DNA of 64,000 bases, taken from assembly GCF_030450125.1 (NCBI RefSeq), contig NZ_CP123923.1:1922001-1986000 (forward strand), read 5' to 3'. Within the stretch, counting starts at the first letter, position 1; each line of letters opens with the position of its first letter. Below are positions 1 to 8,238 of the stretch, piece by piece. The notes under the pieces are model-generated. The model had not been told where the DNA came from, made no database searches, and was given only the letters and a program-made list of their open reading frames with translations. The DNA is from Streptomyces sp. WP-1. GTDB taxonomy: Bacteria; Actinomycetota; Actinomycetes; Streptomycetales; Streptomycetaceae. The position numbers and the translations under genes were made by a program.

Positions 1-787
1 CGGTCGCGAGCTCCAGTGCGTCGGAGGGGAAGAAGGACAGCCGCCGGATGCCCCGGTCGGCGCCGAGGAAGTCCTCCACGAAGGCGTCGGCGGGCGCGCT
101 GAGCATCTCGGCCGGCGGGGCGAACTGGGCCAGCCGGCCGCCCTCGCGCAGCACGGCGACCATGGTGCCCAGCTTGATCGCCTCGTCGATGTCGTGCGTG
201 ACGAAGACGATCGTCTTGCCCAACTCGTCCTGGATCCGCAGCAGTTCGTCCTGGAGTCCCTTGCGGACCACGGGGTCGACGGCGGAGAACGGCTCGTCCA
301 TCAGCAGCACCGGCGGATCGGCGGCGAGCGCGCGGGCCACGCCGACGCGCTGCTGCTGGCCGCCGGAGAGCTGGTACGGGTACCGCTTGGCCAGCGAGGT
401 GTCGAGGCCGACCCGCTCCATCAGCTCCGCGGCCCGCTCGCGCGCCTTCTGCTTGCTCCAGCCGAGCAGCCGGGGCACGGTGGCGATGTTGTCGAGGATG
501 GTGCGGTGCTGGAAGAGCCCCGCGTTCTGGATGACGTAACCCATGGAGCGGCGCAGGGAGTTCACCGGCTGCCGCCGGATGTCCGCGCCGTCCAGGAGGA
601 TGCTGCCCTCGGTGGGCTCCACCATCCGGTTGATCATCCGCAGGGTCGTCGTCTTGCCGCAGCCGGAGGGCCCGACGAGGACGGTGATCGCCTGGTCCGG
701 TATCTCCAGCGACAGCCGGTCGACCGCGACCGTGCCGTCGTCGTACCGCTTCGTGACTGCATCTATCCGTATCAAAACGCCGGGCAC
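1..787 (-). CDS. Osmoprotectant (glycine betaine/proline-type) ABC transporter ATP-binding protein, partial
   Basis: This is the ATPase subunit of a quaternary-amine importer of the OpuCA/ProV type; the gene runs off the left edge of the window, so the C-terminus is missing. About 262 residues are visible. They contain a Walker A motif (GPSGCGKTT, about residues 38-46), a Q-loop (YVIQNAGLF), the signature LSGGQQQR, Walker B (LLMDEPFSAVDP) and the H-loop (THDIDEA). The DEPFSAVDP and NRMVEP stretches are typical of the osmoprotectant subfamily, which links uptake of compatible solutes to salt stress. I chose the GTG at 787 because it leaves a short N-terminus before the first beta strand (VLIRIDAVTKRY). 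The permease and binding protein are expected to the left. The substrate is inferred from family resemblance only. Confidence 0.85.
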   Translation of the reverse strand, partial: MPGVLIRIDAVTKRYDDGTVAVDRLSLEIPDQAITVLVGPSGCGKTTTLRMINRMVEPTEGSILLDGADIRRQPVNSLRRSMGYVIQNAGLFQHRTILDNIATVPRLLGWSKQKARERAAELMERVGLDTSLAKRYPYQLSGGQQQRVGVARALAADPPVLLMDEPFSAVDPVVRKGLQDELLRIQDELGKTIVFVTHDIDEAIKLGTMVAVLREGGRLAQFAPPAEMLSAPADAFVEDFLGADRGIRRLSFFPSDALELAT

Positions 788-906
788 CCTTCGGGTCTGA
801 CAGCTCTCCGCCCGCCCGCGGCCACGGCACGGCCGACGACGCGCGGGCCGTTGCCGCGAAAGTCTAGACGGCGACGGCCCGCTCCATCCGGCCCGTCCGA
901 GGCGGG

Positions 907-1314
907 TCAGCCCTCCTCGGGCGCCAGCCTCAGCGAGATCGAGTTGATGCAGTACCGCTGGTCGGTGGGGGTCGGATACCCCTCCCCCGCGAAGACATGC
1001 CCGAGGTGGGAGCCGCAGCGGGCGCAGCGCACCTCGGTGCGGACCATCCCGTGGGAGCGGTCCTCGATCAGCTCAACGGCGTCGGTGTCCTTCGGGTCGA
1101 AGAAGGACGGCCAGCCGCAGTGCGAGGCGAACTTGGTCTTTGAGGTGAACAGTTCGGCCCCGCAGGCACGGCAGGAGTAGACGCCCTTGGCCGTGGTGTC
1201 CGTGTACTCACCGGTGAAGGCGGGCTCGGTCCCGGCCTGGCGCAGCACCGCGTACTCGCTCGGACTCAGCTCCGCGCGCCACTGCTCGTCCGGCTTCTCG
1301 ATGTCGTACGACAT
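907..1314 (-). CDS. msrB: Peptide-methionine (R)-S-oxide reductase MsrB
   Basis: MsrB reduces methionine R-sulfoxide in oxidised proteins back to methionine, using thioredoxin. The 135-residue product has the usual single-domain length. It has two zinc-binding CxxC pairs (CRAC near residue 48 and CARC near 97) and the catalytic cysteine in the RYCINSISL block near the C-terminus. HCGWPSF is the conserved substrate-binding stretch. The gene starts 13 bp after the murC stop on the same strand, so the two are probably co-transcribed with the small gene at 2796-3269. Its placement behind a cell-wall gene looks conserved in Streptomyces, but the functional link is unknown. Confidence 0.95.
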   Translation of the reverse strand: MSYDIEKPDEQWRAELSPSEYAVLRQAGTEPAFTGEYTDTTAKGVYSCRACGAELFTSKTKFASHCGWPSFFDPKDTDAVELIEDRSHGMVRTEVRCARCGSHLGHVFAGEGYPTPTDQRYCINSISLRLAPEEG

Positions 1315-1327
1315 GGGTCTCAGCCCC

Positions 1328-2719
1328 TTACTGCTGCGACAGGCGGTCCAGGATCAGCGGGCCCAGGTCGGTCACATCGCCCGCGCCCATGGTGAGAACG
1401 AGATCACCGGGCCCGGCCATTCCCGCGATCACGGCCGGGATCTCCGTCTTGTCGTGCACCGCGGTGACCTCGGCGTTCGCGGCCCGCGCGGAGTCGATGA
1501 CCAACTCGCTGGTGATGCCCGGGATCGGGTCCTCGCGGGCCGGGTAGATGTCCAGGACCACCGAGGCGTCGGCGAGCGCGAGGGCCTGGCCCATCTCCTT
1601 GCCCAGTTCCTGGGTGCGGGAGAACAGGTGCGGCTGGAAGACGACGAGGATCCGGGCGTCCCCGGCGGCGGCCCGCATGGCCTCCAGGTCCGCGGTCATC
1701 TCGGTGGGGTGGTGGGCGTAGGAGTCGATCACCTGCACCCCGGCGGCCTCGCCCTTGAGCTGGAGGCGCCGCTTGACCCCGGTGTAGGCGGCGATGGCGG
1801 GCGCCAGCTCGGCGGCCGGGATGCCGAGCGCGGCACCGGCGGCCAGCGCGGCGACGGCGTTGAGCGCGTAGTGCCGGCCGGGCACGGAGACCGCGAAGGT
1901 CAGTTCCGCACCGTCGATCACGGCGGTGACCAGGCTCTTCAGGCCCTGCGGGACGATCGAGGTGACCCGGACGTCGGCGTCCGCGGCCTCGCCGTACGTC
2001 ACCGTCCGCACCGATCCGGCCAGGCGCCGGGTCAGCTCGCGGGCGCCCTCGTGGTCGGCGGAGATCACCAGGGTGCCGCCGGGCACGATCCTCCCGGCGA
2101 AGGTCTCGAAGGACTCGTAGATCTCGTCCATCGAGGCGTAGTTGGCGTGGTGGTCCAGCTCGACGTTGAGGACGATGGCGACCTCGGGGGCGTACTTGTG
2201 GAAGCTGCGGTCCGATTCGTCCGCCTCGGCCACGAAGATGTCGCCCGCGCCGTGCAGCGCGTTGGAGCCGGGCGCGTCCAGGTCGCCGCCGATGGCGTAC
2301 GACGGCTTCAGGCCCAGCTCGCCGAGCGAGACGGCCAGCATCGAGGTGGTGGTCGTCTTGCCGTGCGTGCCGGCCACGGCGATCGGGCGCAGCCCGTCCA
2401 TCAGCGCGGCCAGCGCGTCCGAGCGGTGCACGACCGGGATGCCCAGTTCGGCGGCGCGGGCCAGCTCCGGGTTGTCCGCGCGGATCGCCGAGGAGACGAC
2501 GACACAGCTGGCGTCGTCGGCGAGGTGCCCGGCCGCGTGCCCGAGGTGCACGGTGACCCCCAGCTCCCGCAGCGCCCGCGCGGTCGCCGAGTCCTTGGCG
2601 TCGCTGCCGGCGACCTCGGCCCCGCGCTGCGCGAGGATCTTCGCGATCCCCGACATCCCGGCGCCGCCGATGCCGATGAAGTGCGGTCGGTCCATGGCGG
2701 CAGGAAGGCCGGGTGCCAT
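1328..2719 (-). CDS. murC: UDP-N-acetylmuramate--L-alanine ligase MurC
   Basis: MurC adds L-alanine to UDP-MurNAc in the first peptide step of cytoplasmic peptidoglycan precursor synthesis. The 463-residue protein shows the N-terminal UDP-binding Rossmann motif FIGIGGAGMSG (about residues 14-24), the Mur-ligase ATP loop AGTHGKTTT (116-124), and the central DSYAHHPTE motif of MurC. Length and order of the three Mur domains fit the family. The ATG at 2719 gives a short N-terminal extension; a second ATG nine codons in (MDRPHFIG) is an alternative start. It is the middle gene of a three-gene minus-strand unit between a small stress-type protein and msrB. Many streptomycetes place murC outside the division and cell wall cluster, as here. 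Confidence 0.95.
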   Translation of the reverse strand: MAPGLPAAMDRPHFIGIGGAGMSGIAKILAQRGAEVAGSDAKDSATARALRELGVTVHLGHAAGHLADDASCVVVSSAIRADNPELARAAELGIPVVHRSDALAALMDGLRPIAVAGTHGKTTTTSMLAVSLGELGLKPSYAIGGDLDAPGSNALHGAGDIFVAEADESDRSFHKYAPEVAIVLNVELDHHANYASMDEIYESFETFAGRIVPGGTLVISADHEGARELTRRLAGSVRTVTYGEAADADVRVTSIVPQGLKSLVTAVIDGAELTFAVSVPGRHYALNAVAALAAGAALGIPAAELAPAIAAYTGVKRRLQLKGEAAGVQVIDSYAHHPTEMTADLEAMRAAAGDARILVVFQPHLFSRTQELGKEMGQALALADASVVLDIYPAREDPIPGITSELVIDSARAANAEVTAVHDKTEIPAVIAGMAGPGDLVLTMGAGDVTDLGPLILDRLSQQ

Positions 2720-2795
2720 GCGTTTCTCCCCAGAGACGGTACGAGCTGAAGCGGGGCCTAGCCTATGCGCTCGGCCCCCGCCTTCGGTGAAGCCC

Positions 2796-3269
2796 CTACG
2801 CCTTGCTGTGCGAAAACAGCTTCAGCACCGGCACCCCGACCCTGTGCCGGGCCCGCGAGGCCCAGTCCCGGTGGAAGAACTCCTCCACGTAGTGCGGGTC
2901 GGTGAGCACGATCACCTCGTCCGCGCCCACCTCCGCCACCATCGCCTTCAGGGCGTCCAGCGGATGGTCCTCGACCAGCCGCCCGTCGGCCGCGCTGCCG
3001 GAGGCCCGCAAGGCGGCGACGGAGACGTCCAGGGCCTGCCGGCCGACGCTGCGCGCGTCCTCCCCCTCCGGGGTCTCGTGCTCGCGCACCGCCTCGTCCA
3101 GTTCGCCGAGCGCGATGTCGTCGATGGCCCGCAGCAGGCGGTCCGCCTGGTCGCCGCGCGGCTGGAGGAGCACATGGAAGGCGACCGGCTCGTCGCCGTG
3201 CAAGGTGGTGACGAACTCGACGTCCGCGGACGTCATTGCCTTCTCGATCATCAGTACGCTCGTGAACAC
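2796..3269 (-). CDS. Small conserved actinobacterial protein, possible universal-stress-like fold
   Basis: The function is unknown. The product is about 157 residues, soluble, with no signal peptide. It alternates short hydrophobic strands (AFHVLLQPRG, DEVIVLTDPHYVEEFFHRDWASRAR) with helices, which suggests a small Rossmann-like or universal-stress-like fold. Related Streptomyces proteins have sometimes been labelled indole-3-glycerol phosphate synthase, but the TrpC barrel motifs are absent, so I reject that name. The GTG at 3269 is chosen because GGAGGAG lies upstream at suitable distance; a longer reading to 3338 lacks this support. It is the first gene of the run leading to murC and msrB. 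Confidence 0.7.
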   Translation of the reverse strand: MFTSVLMIEKAMTSADVEFVTTLHGDEPVAFHVLLQPRGDQADRLLRAIDDIALGELDEAVREHETPEGEDARSVGRQALDVSVAALRASGSAADGRLVEDHPLDALKAMVAEVGADEVIVLTDPHYVEEFFHRDWASRARHRVGVPVLKLFSHSKA

Positions 3270-3399
3270 CAAACGCCTCTTCTCCTCCGTGGGCCGTGGC
3301 CGGACCCCTGCGGAAACCATTTTCCCCCGCGCCTGCACGGGTACTGCGGGTCTAAGTGTGCCCGCCGAAGACCAAACGGAACGGCAGATTCCGCTGATT

Positions 3400-4194
3400 T
3401 CAGGGCCTGCGGTAGCGACCGAACAGAAATCCGTCCTCCGCCAGGAGGGACACGAGTTCGAATCGGCGCGGCACGGCGACCGACGGCCCCCCGGCGACGC
3501 GCTGCGCGGCCCCCGCGGTGAGCGTCGGCGAGAGGGTCAGGCACAGCTCGTCCAGCACCTCGGCGGCGATCAGCTGGCCGAGCAGCCGGGGCCCGCCCTC
3601 GGTGAGCAGCCGGTGGTGGCCGAGCCCGGCGAGGGCGCGTACGGCGCGCTCGGGGTCGACGCCCATGCCCTCACCGGCGACGACGACCCGGGCGCCGGCC
3701 TTCTCGGCGGCGGCGACCTTCTCGGGCGCGGCCGCGGCGCCGGTCAGGATCAGCGTGGGCACCAGGGGCGCGGTGAACAGCGGCAGCGAGAAGTCCAGGT
3801 CCAGGCTCGCGGTGACGACCGCGATCGCCGGTGCGGGGCCCTGGCCGGCCGCCTCGCGCGCCGCGGCGAACTCCGCCCGCGCGCGGGCCGGGCGGTACCC
3901 CTCCTGCCGTACCGTTTCCGCACCGACGACCACGACATCCGCGAGCGCCCGCAGGGTGCCGAAGATCCGCATGTCGGTGGCGCTGGAGAGGGGCTGGGAG
4001 CGGCCGTCGTGCTGGGCGGCGCCGTCGAGCGAGGACACCATGTTGCCGCGCAGCCAGGGCCGCTCCGCCGGGTACGCGTAGGCGGCGGCCAGCTCGGCGA
4101 GGCTCCACTCGTGGTCGGCGCCCGCCGCGCCCCTTTCGCCCCCATCGGAGGCCTGGGCTGGTGTTTCGTCGGTCACAGGGAACAGGCGTCGCAT
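3400..4194 (-). CDS. RibD C-terminal-domain (dihydrofolate-reductase-fold) reductase
   Basis: This is a pyrimidine-reductase-type protein with the RibD C-terminal/DHFR fold, which uses NAD(P)H to reduce small heterocycles. It is 264 residues long. The substrate-side motif GNMVSSLDGAA lies near residue 50. The glycine-rich cofactor stretch LLTEGGPRLLGQL is near residue 190. No deaminase domain is present, so it is not the bifunctional riboflavin enzyme, and the substrate is unknown. The ATG at 4194 is about 30 bp from the divergent ZapE-type gene, so the two share a very short promoter region. Upstream in-frame codons to 4521 run through that neighbour and are discarded. Confidence 0.8.
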   Translation of the reverse strand: MRRLFPVTDETPAQASDGGERGAAGADHEWSLAELAAAYAYPAERPWLRGNMVSSLDGAAQHDGRSQPLSSATDMRIFGTLRALADVVVVGAETVRQEGYRPARARAEFAAAREAAGQGPAPAIAVVTASLDLDFSLPLFTAPLVPTLILTGAAAAPEKVAAAEKAGARVVVAGEGMGVDPERAVRALAGLGHHRLLTEGGPRLLGQLIAAEVLDELCLTLSPTLTAGAAQRVAGGPSVAVPRRFELVSLLAEDGFLFGRYRRP

Positions 4195-4225
4195 GTCGTG
4201 CAGTGTGACACGGCGCTTAGCATGG

Positions 4226-5335
4226 GTGACCGTGTCGTCCTCCACCACCGCCCCCGGATCCAGCGCCCTGACCGAAGCGGGCCCCCTCTCCCTCTGCGAG
4301 CGCGAGCCGCACGTCCCCGCGGAGCGCCTGGTCGCCGAGATGGTGCCGCCACCGCGCTTCGACTCGGTGCGCTTCTCGACGTACATACCGGACCCGAACC
4401 AGCCGAGCCAGACCGAGGCCGTCACGGTCCTTGAGGGCTTCGCGGCCGGGCTCGGCGGGGCGCACGCCTCCGGCGCGGGCCGGCGCGGCTTCCTCGGCTT
4501 CGGCCGGTCCAAGGCGCCCAAGGCCCCGGCGGGCCCCCGCGGTGTCTACCTCGACGGCGGCTACGGCGTCGGCAAGACCCATCTGCTCGCCTCCCTGTGG
4601 CACGCCACCCCCGCCGAGCCCTCCCGCAAGGCGTTCGGCACCTTCGTGGAGCTGACCAACCTGGTCGGCGCCCTCGGCTTCCAGCAGACCGTGCGCACCC
4701 TGTCCGAACACCGGCTGCTGTGCATCGACGAGTTCGAGCTGGACGACCCGGGCGACACGGTGCTCGTCTCCACGCTGCTCGGCAAGCTGGTCGAGGCCGG
4801 TGTCGCGCTCGCCGCCACCTCCAACACGCTGCCCGGCAAGCTGGGCGAGGGCCGGTTCGCGGCCGCCGACTTCCTGCGTGAGATCCAGGGCCTGTCCGCC
4901 CACTTCCGCGCCCTGCGCATCGACGGCGAGGACTACCGCCACCGGGGCCTGCCCGAGGCGCCGGCGCCGTTCACCGACGAGCAGGTGACCAGGGCGGCGT
5001 ACGCCACCGAGGGCGCCTCCCTCGACGACTTCCCGCATCTGCTGGACCACCTGGCCAAGGTGCACCCGAGCCGGTACGGGGCGCTGACCGACGGCCTGAA
5101 GGCGGTCTGCCTCACCGATGTGCGCCCGGTGCCGGACCAGTCGACGGCGCTGCGCCTGGTGGTGCTCGCGGACCGGCTCTACGACCGCGAGGTCCCGGTG
5201 CTGGCGTCCGGACTGCCGTTCGACCAGCTGTTCAGCGAGGAGATGCTGAACGGCGGCTACCGCAAGAAGTACTTCCGTGCGATCTCCCGTCTCACGGCGC
5301 TCGCCCGGGACGCGAAGGGGCTTGTCCGTCCCTGA
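4226..5335 (+). CDS. zapE: ZapE-type AFG1-like ATPase (cell division protein ZapE family)
   Basis: This is an AFG1/ZapE-family P-loop ATPase. In proteobacteria ZapE modulates the FtsZ ring; the role in Streptomyces is inferred from family. The 369-residue product has Walker A in GGYGVGKTHLLASLW and Walker B in LLCIDEFELDDPGD, followed by a sensor-like ATSNTLPGKLGEGRF and the family-typical GGYRKKYFRAISRL C-terminus. The start is set at the GTG at 4226; a second in-frame GTG follows at 4232. Neither has a Shine-Dalgarno and a TTAGCAT-like element sits just upstream, so the message may be leaderless. A GCCCCC/GGGGGC hairpin closes the gene. Confidence 0.85.
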   Translation: MTVSSSTTAPGSSALTEAGPLSLCEREPHVPAERLVAEMVPPPRFDSVRFSTYIPDPNQPSQTEAVTVLEGFAAGLGGAHASGAGRRGFLGFGRSKAPKAPAGPRGVYLDGGYGVGKTHLLASLWHATPAEPSRKAFGTFVELTNLVGALGFQQTVRTLSEHRLLCIDEFELDDPGDTVLVSTLLGKLVEAGVALAATSNTLPGKLGEGRFAAADFLREIQGLSAHFRALRIDGEDYRHRGLPEAPAPFTDEQVTRAAYATEGASLDDFPHLLDHLAKVHPSRYGALTDGLKAVCLTDVRPVPDQSTALRLVVLADRLYDREVPVLASGLPFDQLFSEEMLNGGYRKKYFRAISRLTALARDAKGLVRP

Positions 5336-5368
5336 TCAGAGGGCCGGCATCCCCCTATAGGGTGAATT

Positions 5369-5387
5369 GCCCCCCACCGGGGGCTTT
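5369..5387 (+). terminator. Hairpin terminator after the ZapE-type gene
   Basis: GCCCCC (5369-5374) pairs with GGGGGC (5379-5384) over a CACC loop and is followed by TTT. It lies 34 bp past the stop codon and before the carbonic anhydrase. Confidence 0.6.
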
Positions 5388-5455
5388 GCCGCGCTAATGT
5401 CTTTCTTGACCTTCCGTTGACCAATGGTTGGCTCGCACGAGAGGCATGGACCCCT

Positions 5456-6034
5456 ATGCAGCCCCTCATCGACAATGCCCGTAACTTCGGACACCGCCCT
5501 GAGGAGTTCGCCCGGCACGGCGACGGCCAGTCCCCGCAGGTCCTGTTCATCACCTGCTCCGACTCCCGGGTCGTCCCGGCCCTGATCACCGGCGCCCGCC
5601 CCGGCCAGCTGTTCGAGCTGCGCACGGCGGGCAACATCGTGCCGCCGCACACCTCCGCCCACCCCACCAGCGAGGCGGCCACCATCGAGTACGCGGTGGA
5701 GGTGCTCGGCGTCCGCGACGTCGTGGTCTGCGGCCACTCGCACTGCGGCGCCGTCGGCGCGCTGGTGCGGGGCGACGACCTGACCGCCGTACCGGCCGTG
5801 CGCGACTGGCTGGCGCATGCCGCCCCGCGCCCGTCCGGCGCGCCGGAGGATCCGGAGGTCGCCGAGGCCGTGCGGTGCCATGTGCTGACCCAGCTGCTGC
5901 GGCTGCGCTCGTACCCGTGCGTGGAGCGGGGACTCGCCGAGGGCCGGCTGGGGCTGCACGGCTGGTACTACGAGGTGCACACCGGCGCGGTGCGGGCCCA
6001 CCGGGCGGATACGGACACCTTCGAGTCCCTCTGA
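5456..6034 (+). CDS. Beta-class carbonic anhydrase
   Basis: This cytoplasmic zinc enzyme interconverts CO2 and bicarbonate. The product is 192 residues. Zinc ligands are visible as Cys34 in the CSDSR motif and His94 and Cys97 in the CGHSHCGA motif, with the Asp36/Arg38 dyad of the beta class. I chose the ATG at 5456 because the conserved N-terminus (MQPLIDNARNFG) begins there; the longer reading from 5417 adds 13 unconserved residues. GAGAGG lies upstream at 11 nt. The gene appears monocistronic, between the ZapE terminator and the slipin gene. Confidence 0.92.
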   Translation: MQPLIDNARNFGHRPEEFARHGDGQSPQVLFITCSDSRVVPALITGARPGQLFELRTAGNIVPPHTSAHPTSEAATIEYAVEVLGVRDVVVCGHSHCGAVGALVRGDDLTAVPAVRDWLAHAAPRPSGAPEDPEVAEAVRCHVLTQLLRLRSYPCVERGLAEGRLGLHGWYYEVHTGAVRAHRADTDTFESL

Positions 6035-6104
6035 TCCGCCTGGGCCAAAAAAGGCATATCGTTGCATCGACAGACGAATCAGACCTCTGGATGAGGAGGT
6101 CGTC

Positions 6105-7103
6105 ATGGTCCCGGAGCTGGTGGGGGCGGTCGTCGCGCTGGTCTGCGTCGCCCTGGTGTACATGGGGATGGCGGCCCGCGTCGTCAAGCAGTACGAGCGC
6201 GGGGTGCTGTTCCGGCTCGGCCGGGTCGCCGGTGAGGTACGGCCGCCGGGTCTCACGCTGATCATTCCCTTCGTGGACCGGCTGGCGAAGGTCAACATGC
6301 AGATCGTCACGCTGCCGATCCCCGCCCAGGAGGGCATCACCCGCGACAACGTCACCGTGCGGGTGGACGCCGTCGTCTACTTCCGGGTGGTCGACGCGGC
6401 GAGCGCGCTGATCAAGGTCGAGGACTACAAGTTCGCCGTCTCGCAGATGGCGCAGACCTCGCTGCGGTCGATCATCGGCAAGAGCGACCTGGACGATCTG
6501 CTGTCCAACCGCGAGCAGCTCAACCAGGGCCTGGAGCTGATGATCGACAGCCCGGCCGTGGGCTGGGGCATCCAGGTCGACCGGGTCGAGATCAAGGACG
6601 TCTCGCTGCCCGACACGATGAAGCGGTCCATGGCCCGCCAGGCCGAGGCGGACCGGGAGCGCCGGGCCCGGATCATCAACGCCGACGCCGAGCTCCAGGC
6701 GTCCAAGAAGCTCGCCGAGGCCGCCCAGCAGATGTCCGGCACCCCGGCCGCGCTCCAACTGCGCCTGCTCCAGACGGTGATGGCGGTCTCCGCCGAGAAG
6801 AACTCCACCCTGGTCCTGCCGATCCCGGTCGAACTGCTGCACTTCCTGGAGCGGGGCAACCGGGGGGACACCCCGGCCGACCGTACGACCCACCGGGCCC
6901 CGGATCCGGGCCCCGAAAGGCTCACCCCGCCGGAGCCCGTGCCCCAGATCGCCCCTGAGGAGACCGCCCCGGACGGCGACCCGGCGCAGCCCCCGGACCC
7001 CGACCGCGCACAGGCCCCGGACCTCGACGGCGCCCCGGCACCCGCCCCCGGGATCGCCCATCACCTCGCACAGAACCCCGGCGGAGGCCCCCGCACCGAC
7101 TAG
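6105..7103 (+). CDS. Slipin/SPFH (band 7, stomatin-like) membrane protein
   Basis: This is an SPFH-domain protein anchored by a single N-terminal membrane helix (about residues 5-25), expected to form membrane microdomain oligomers. The band 7 domain covers roughly residues 25-255, with the family-typical stretches YERGVLFRLGR, PFVDRL, VSLPDTMKRSMARQAEADRERRARIINADAE and the QLRLLQT block. The last 80 residues are a proline- and acid-rich disordered tail unlike the core. The start is fixed by AGGAGG eight bases before the ATG. The related fluidity roles of flotillins are known from other bacteria; nothing here specifies a partner protease (no NfeD gene is adjacent). Confidence 0.88.
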   Translation: MVPELVGAVVALVCVALVYMGMAARVVKQYERGVLFRLGRVAGEVRPPGLTLIIPFVDRLAKVNMQIVTLPIPAQEGITRDNVTVRVDAVVYFRVVDAASALIKVEDYKFAVSQMAQTSLRSIIGKSDLDDLLSNREQLNQGLELMIDSPAVGWGIQVDRVEIKDVSLPDTMKRSMARQAEADRERRARIINADAELQASKKLAEAAQQMSGTPAALQLRLLQTVMAVSAEKNSTLVLPIPVELLHFLERGNRGDTPADRTTHRAPDPGPERLTPPEPVPQIAPEETAPDGDPAQPPDPDRAQAPDLDGAPAPAPGIAHHLAQNPGGGPRTD

Positions 7104-7129
7104 CGCGCCGAGCGTGAGTTCGGCGCGCT
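7102..7129 (+). terminator. Inverted repeat overlapping the slipin stop codon
   Basis: AGCGCGCCGA (7102-7111) pairs perfectly with TCGGCGCGCT (7120-7129) around an 8-nt loop. It lacks a T-tract, as is common for Streptomyces terminators. The remaining bases to the PPK2 start at 7366 show nothing else I can support. Confidence 0.5.
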
Positions 7130-7365
7130 CGTGGCGGTCGCCCTGACCGCCGTCCCTGCCCCGCCGCACGGCGATCACCCGCACCGCCACGTCCTCACGG
7201 CCCACGCCACCGACCACCGCCCCGCCCCTCTCCCCCGGCGCCTCCCCCGATGGCCCGCGGCGCGCCCTGACCGCCTGTACCCGCGGCATCGCCGAGAGGT
7301 CCGGGCTGGCGTGTCGGATGCCGGGCGGCGCACCATCGAAGGACTCCGAACCGGAAGGGACGCCC

Positions 7366-8208
7366 GTGGCGAAACGAGATCTGCGACGGCTGCTGCGCCT
7401 CGACCCGGGCAAGGCCGTCGACCTGACCGCGCACGACCCGACGGCCACACCCGGCGCCCCCGGCGGCAAACACGCCTCGCTCACCGACGCCGCGCGCAGG
7501 GGCGAGGAACTGGCCGGGCTCCAGGAGCGGCTGTGGGCGGCGGGCACCGCGGGCGACCGGCGCCGGGTGCTGCTGGTGCTCCAGGGGATGGACACCAGCG
7601 GCAAGGGCGGCACGGTCAAGCATGTGATCGGCCACCTCAACCCCTCGGGCTGCCGTATCCGGGCCTTCAAGGCGCCCACCGCCGAGGAGCTGCGGCACGA
7701 CTTCCTGTGGCGGGTGCGCCACGCGCTCCCCCAGCCCGGTGAGATCGGCATCTTCGACCGCTCGCACTACGAGGACGTCCTGGTCGCCCGTGTCCGGCAC
7801 CTGGTGCCGCCCGCCGAGATCGGCAGCCGCTACGGCCGGATCAACGACTTCGAGCGCGCCCTCGCCGAGGACGGCGTGACCGTGGTCAAGTGCTTCCTCC
7901 ACCTGTCCTACGAGGAGCAGCGCCGCCGGCTGCTGCGCCGTCTGGACCGCCCGGACAAGCGCTGGAAGTTCGCCCCCTCCGACATCGACGAGCGCGCCCT
8001 GTGGCCGGCCTACCAGGAGGCGTACGAGCGGGCCCTCGAACACTGCGCCGCCCCGCCCTGGTACGTGATCCCCGCCGATCACAAGTGGTACCGGAACTGG
8101 GCCGTCGGCCGGCTGCTCCTCGAACATCTGCGGGAGCTGGACCCCAGGTACCCGCAGTCGCCGCTCGATCTGGCCGAGTGCCGGGAGCGGCTGCTGAAGG
8201 AGACGTGA
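7366..8208 (+). CDS. Polyphosphate kinase 2 family protein (polyphosphate:nucleotide phosphotransferase)
   Basis: PPK2 enzymes move phosphate between polyphosphate and nucleotides (for example AMP or ADP to ADP or ATP) in the cytoplasm. The 280-residue product is one-domain size. Walker A is GMDTSGKGG (about 74-82), the Walker B-like stretch is DRSHYEDVL (131-139), and the lid module has the arginine-rich RRRLLRRLDRPDKRWKF. The GTG at 7366 is preferred over the ATG at 7318, because GGAAGGGA sits just before it and the extra 16 residues look unstructured. Whether the enzyme prefers mono- or diphosphates cannot be read from sequence. The following FAD-Rieske gene begins 30 bp downstream and may be co-transcribed. 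Confidence 0.88.
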   Translation: MAKRDLRRLLRLDPGKAVDLTAHDPTATPGAPGGKHASLTDAARRGEELAGLQERLWAAGTAGDRRRVLLVLQGMDTSGKGGTVKHVIGHLNPSGCRIRAFKAPTAEELRHDFLWRVRHALPQPGEIGIFDRSHYEDVLVARVRHLVPPAEIGSRYGRINDFERALAEDGVTVVKCFLHLSYEEQRRRLLRRLDRPDKRWKFAPSDIDERALWPAYQEAYERALEHCAAPPWYVIPADHKWYRNWAVGRLLLEHLRELDPRYPQSPLDLAECRERLLKET

Positions 8209-8238
8209 GCCGCCCCCGGCCGGGGGTACCCGGCGGCC

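Noticed and set aside
2796..3269. Indole-3-glycerol phosphate synthase as the name of the small gene upstream of murC
   Set aside because: The product is too short and lacks the TrpC barrel motifs.
3452..3475. GAGTTCGAATC as the T-loop of a tRNA
   Set aside because: It lies within the coding frame of the RibD-like gene and no acceptor or anticodon stems surround it.
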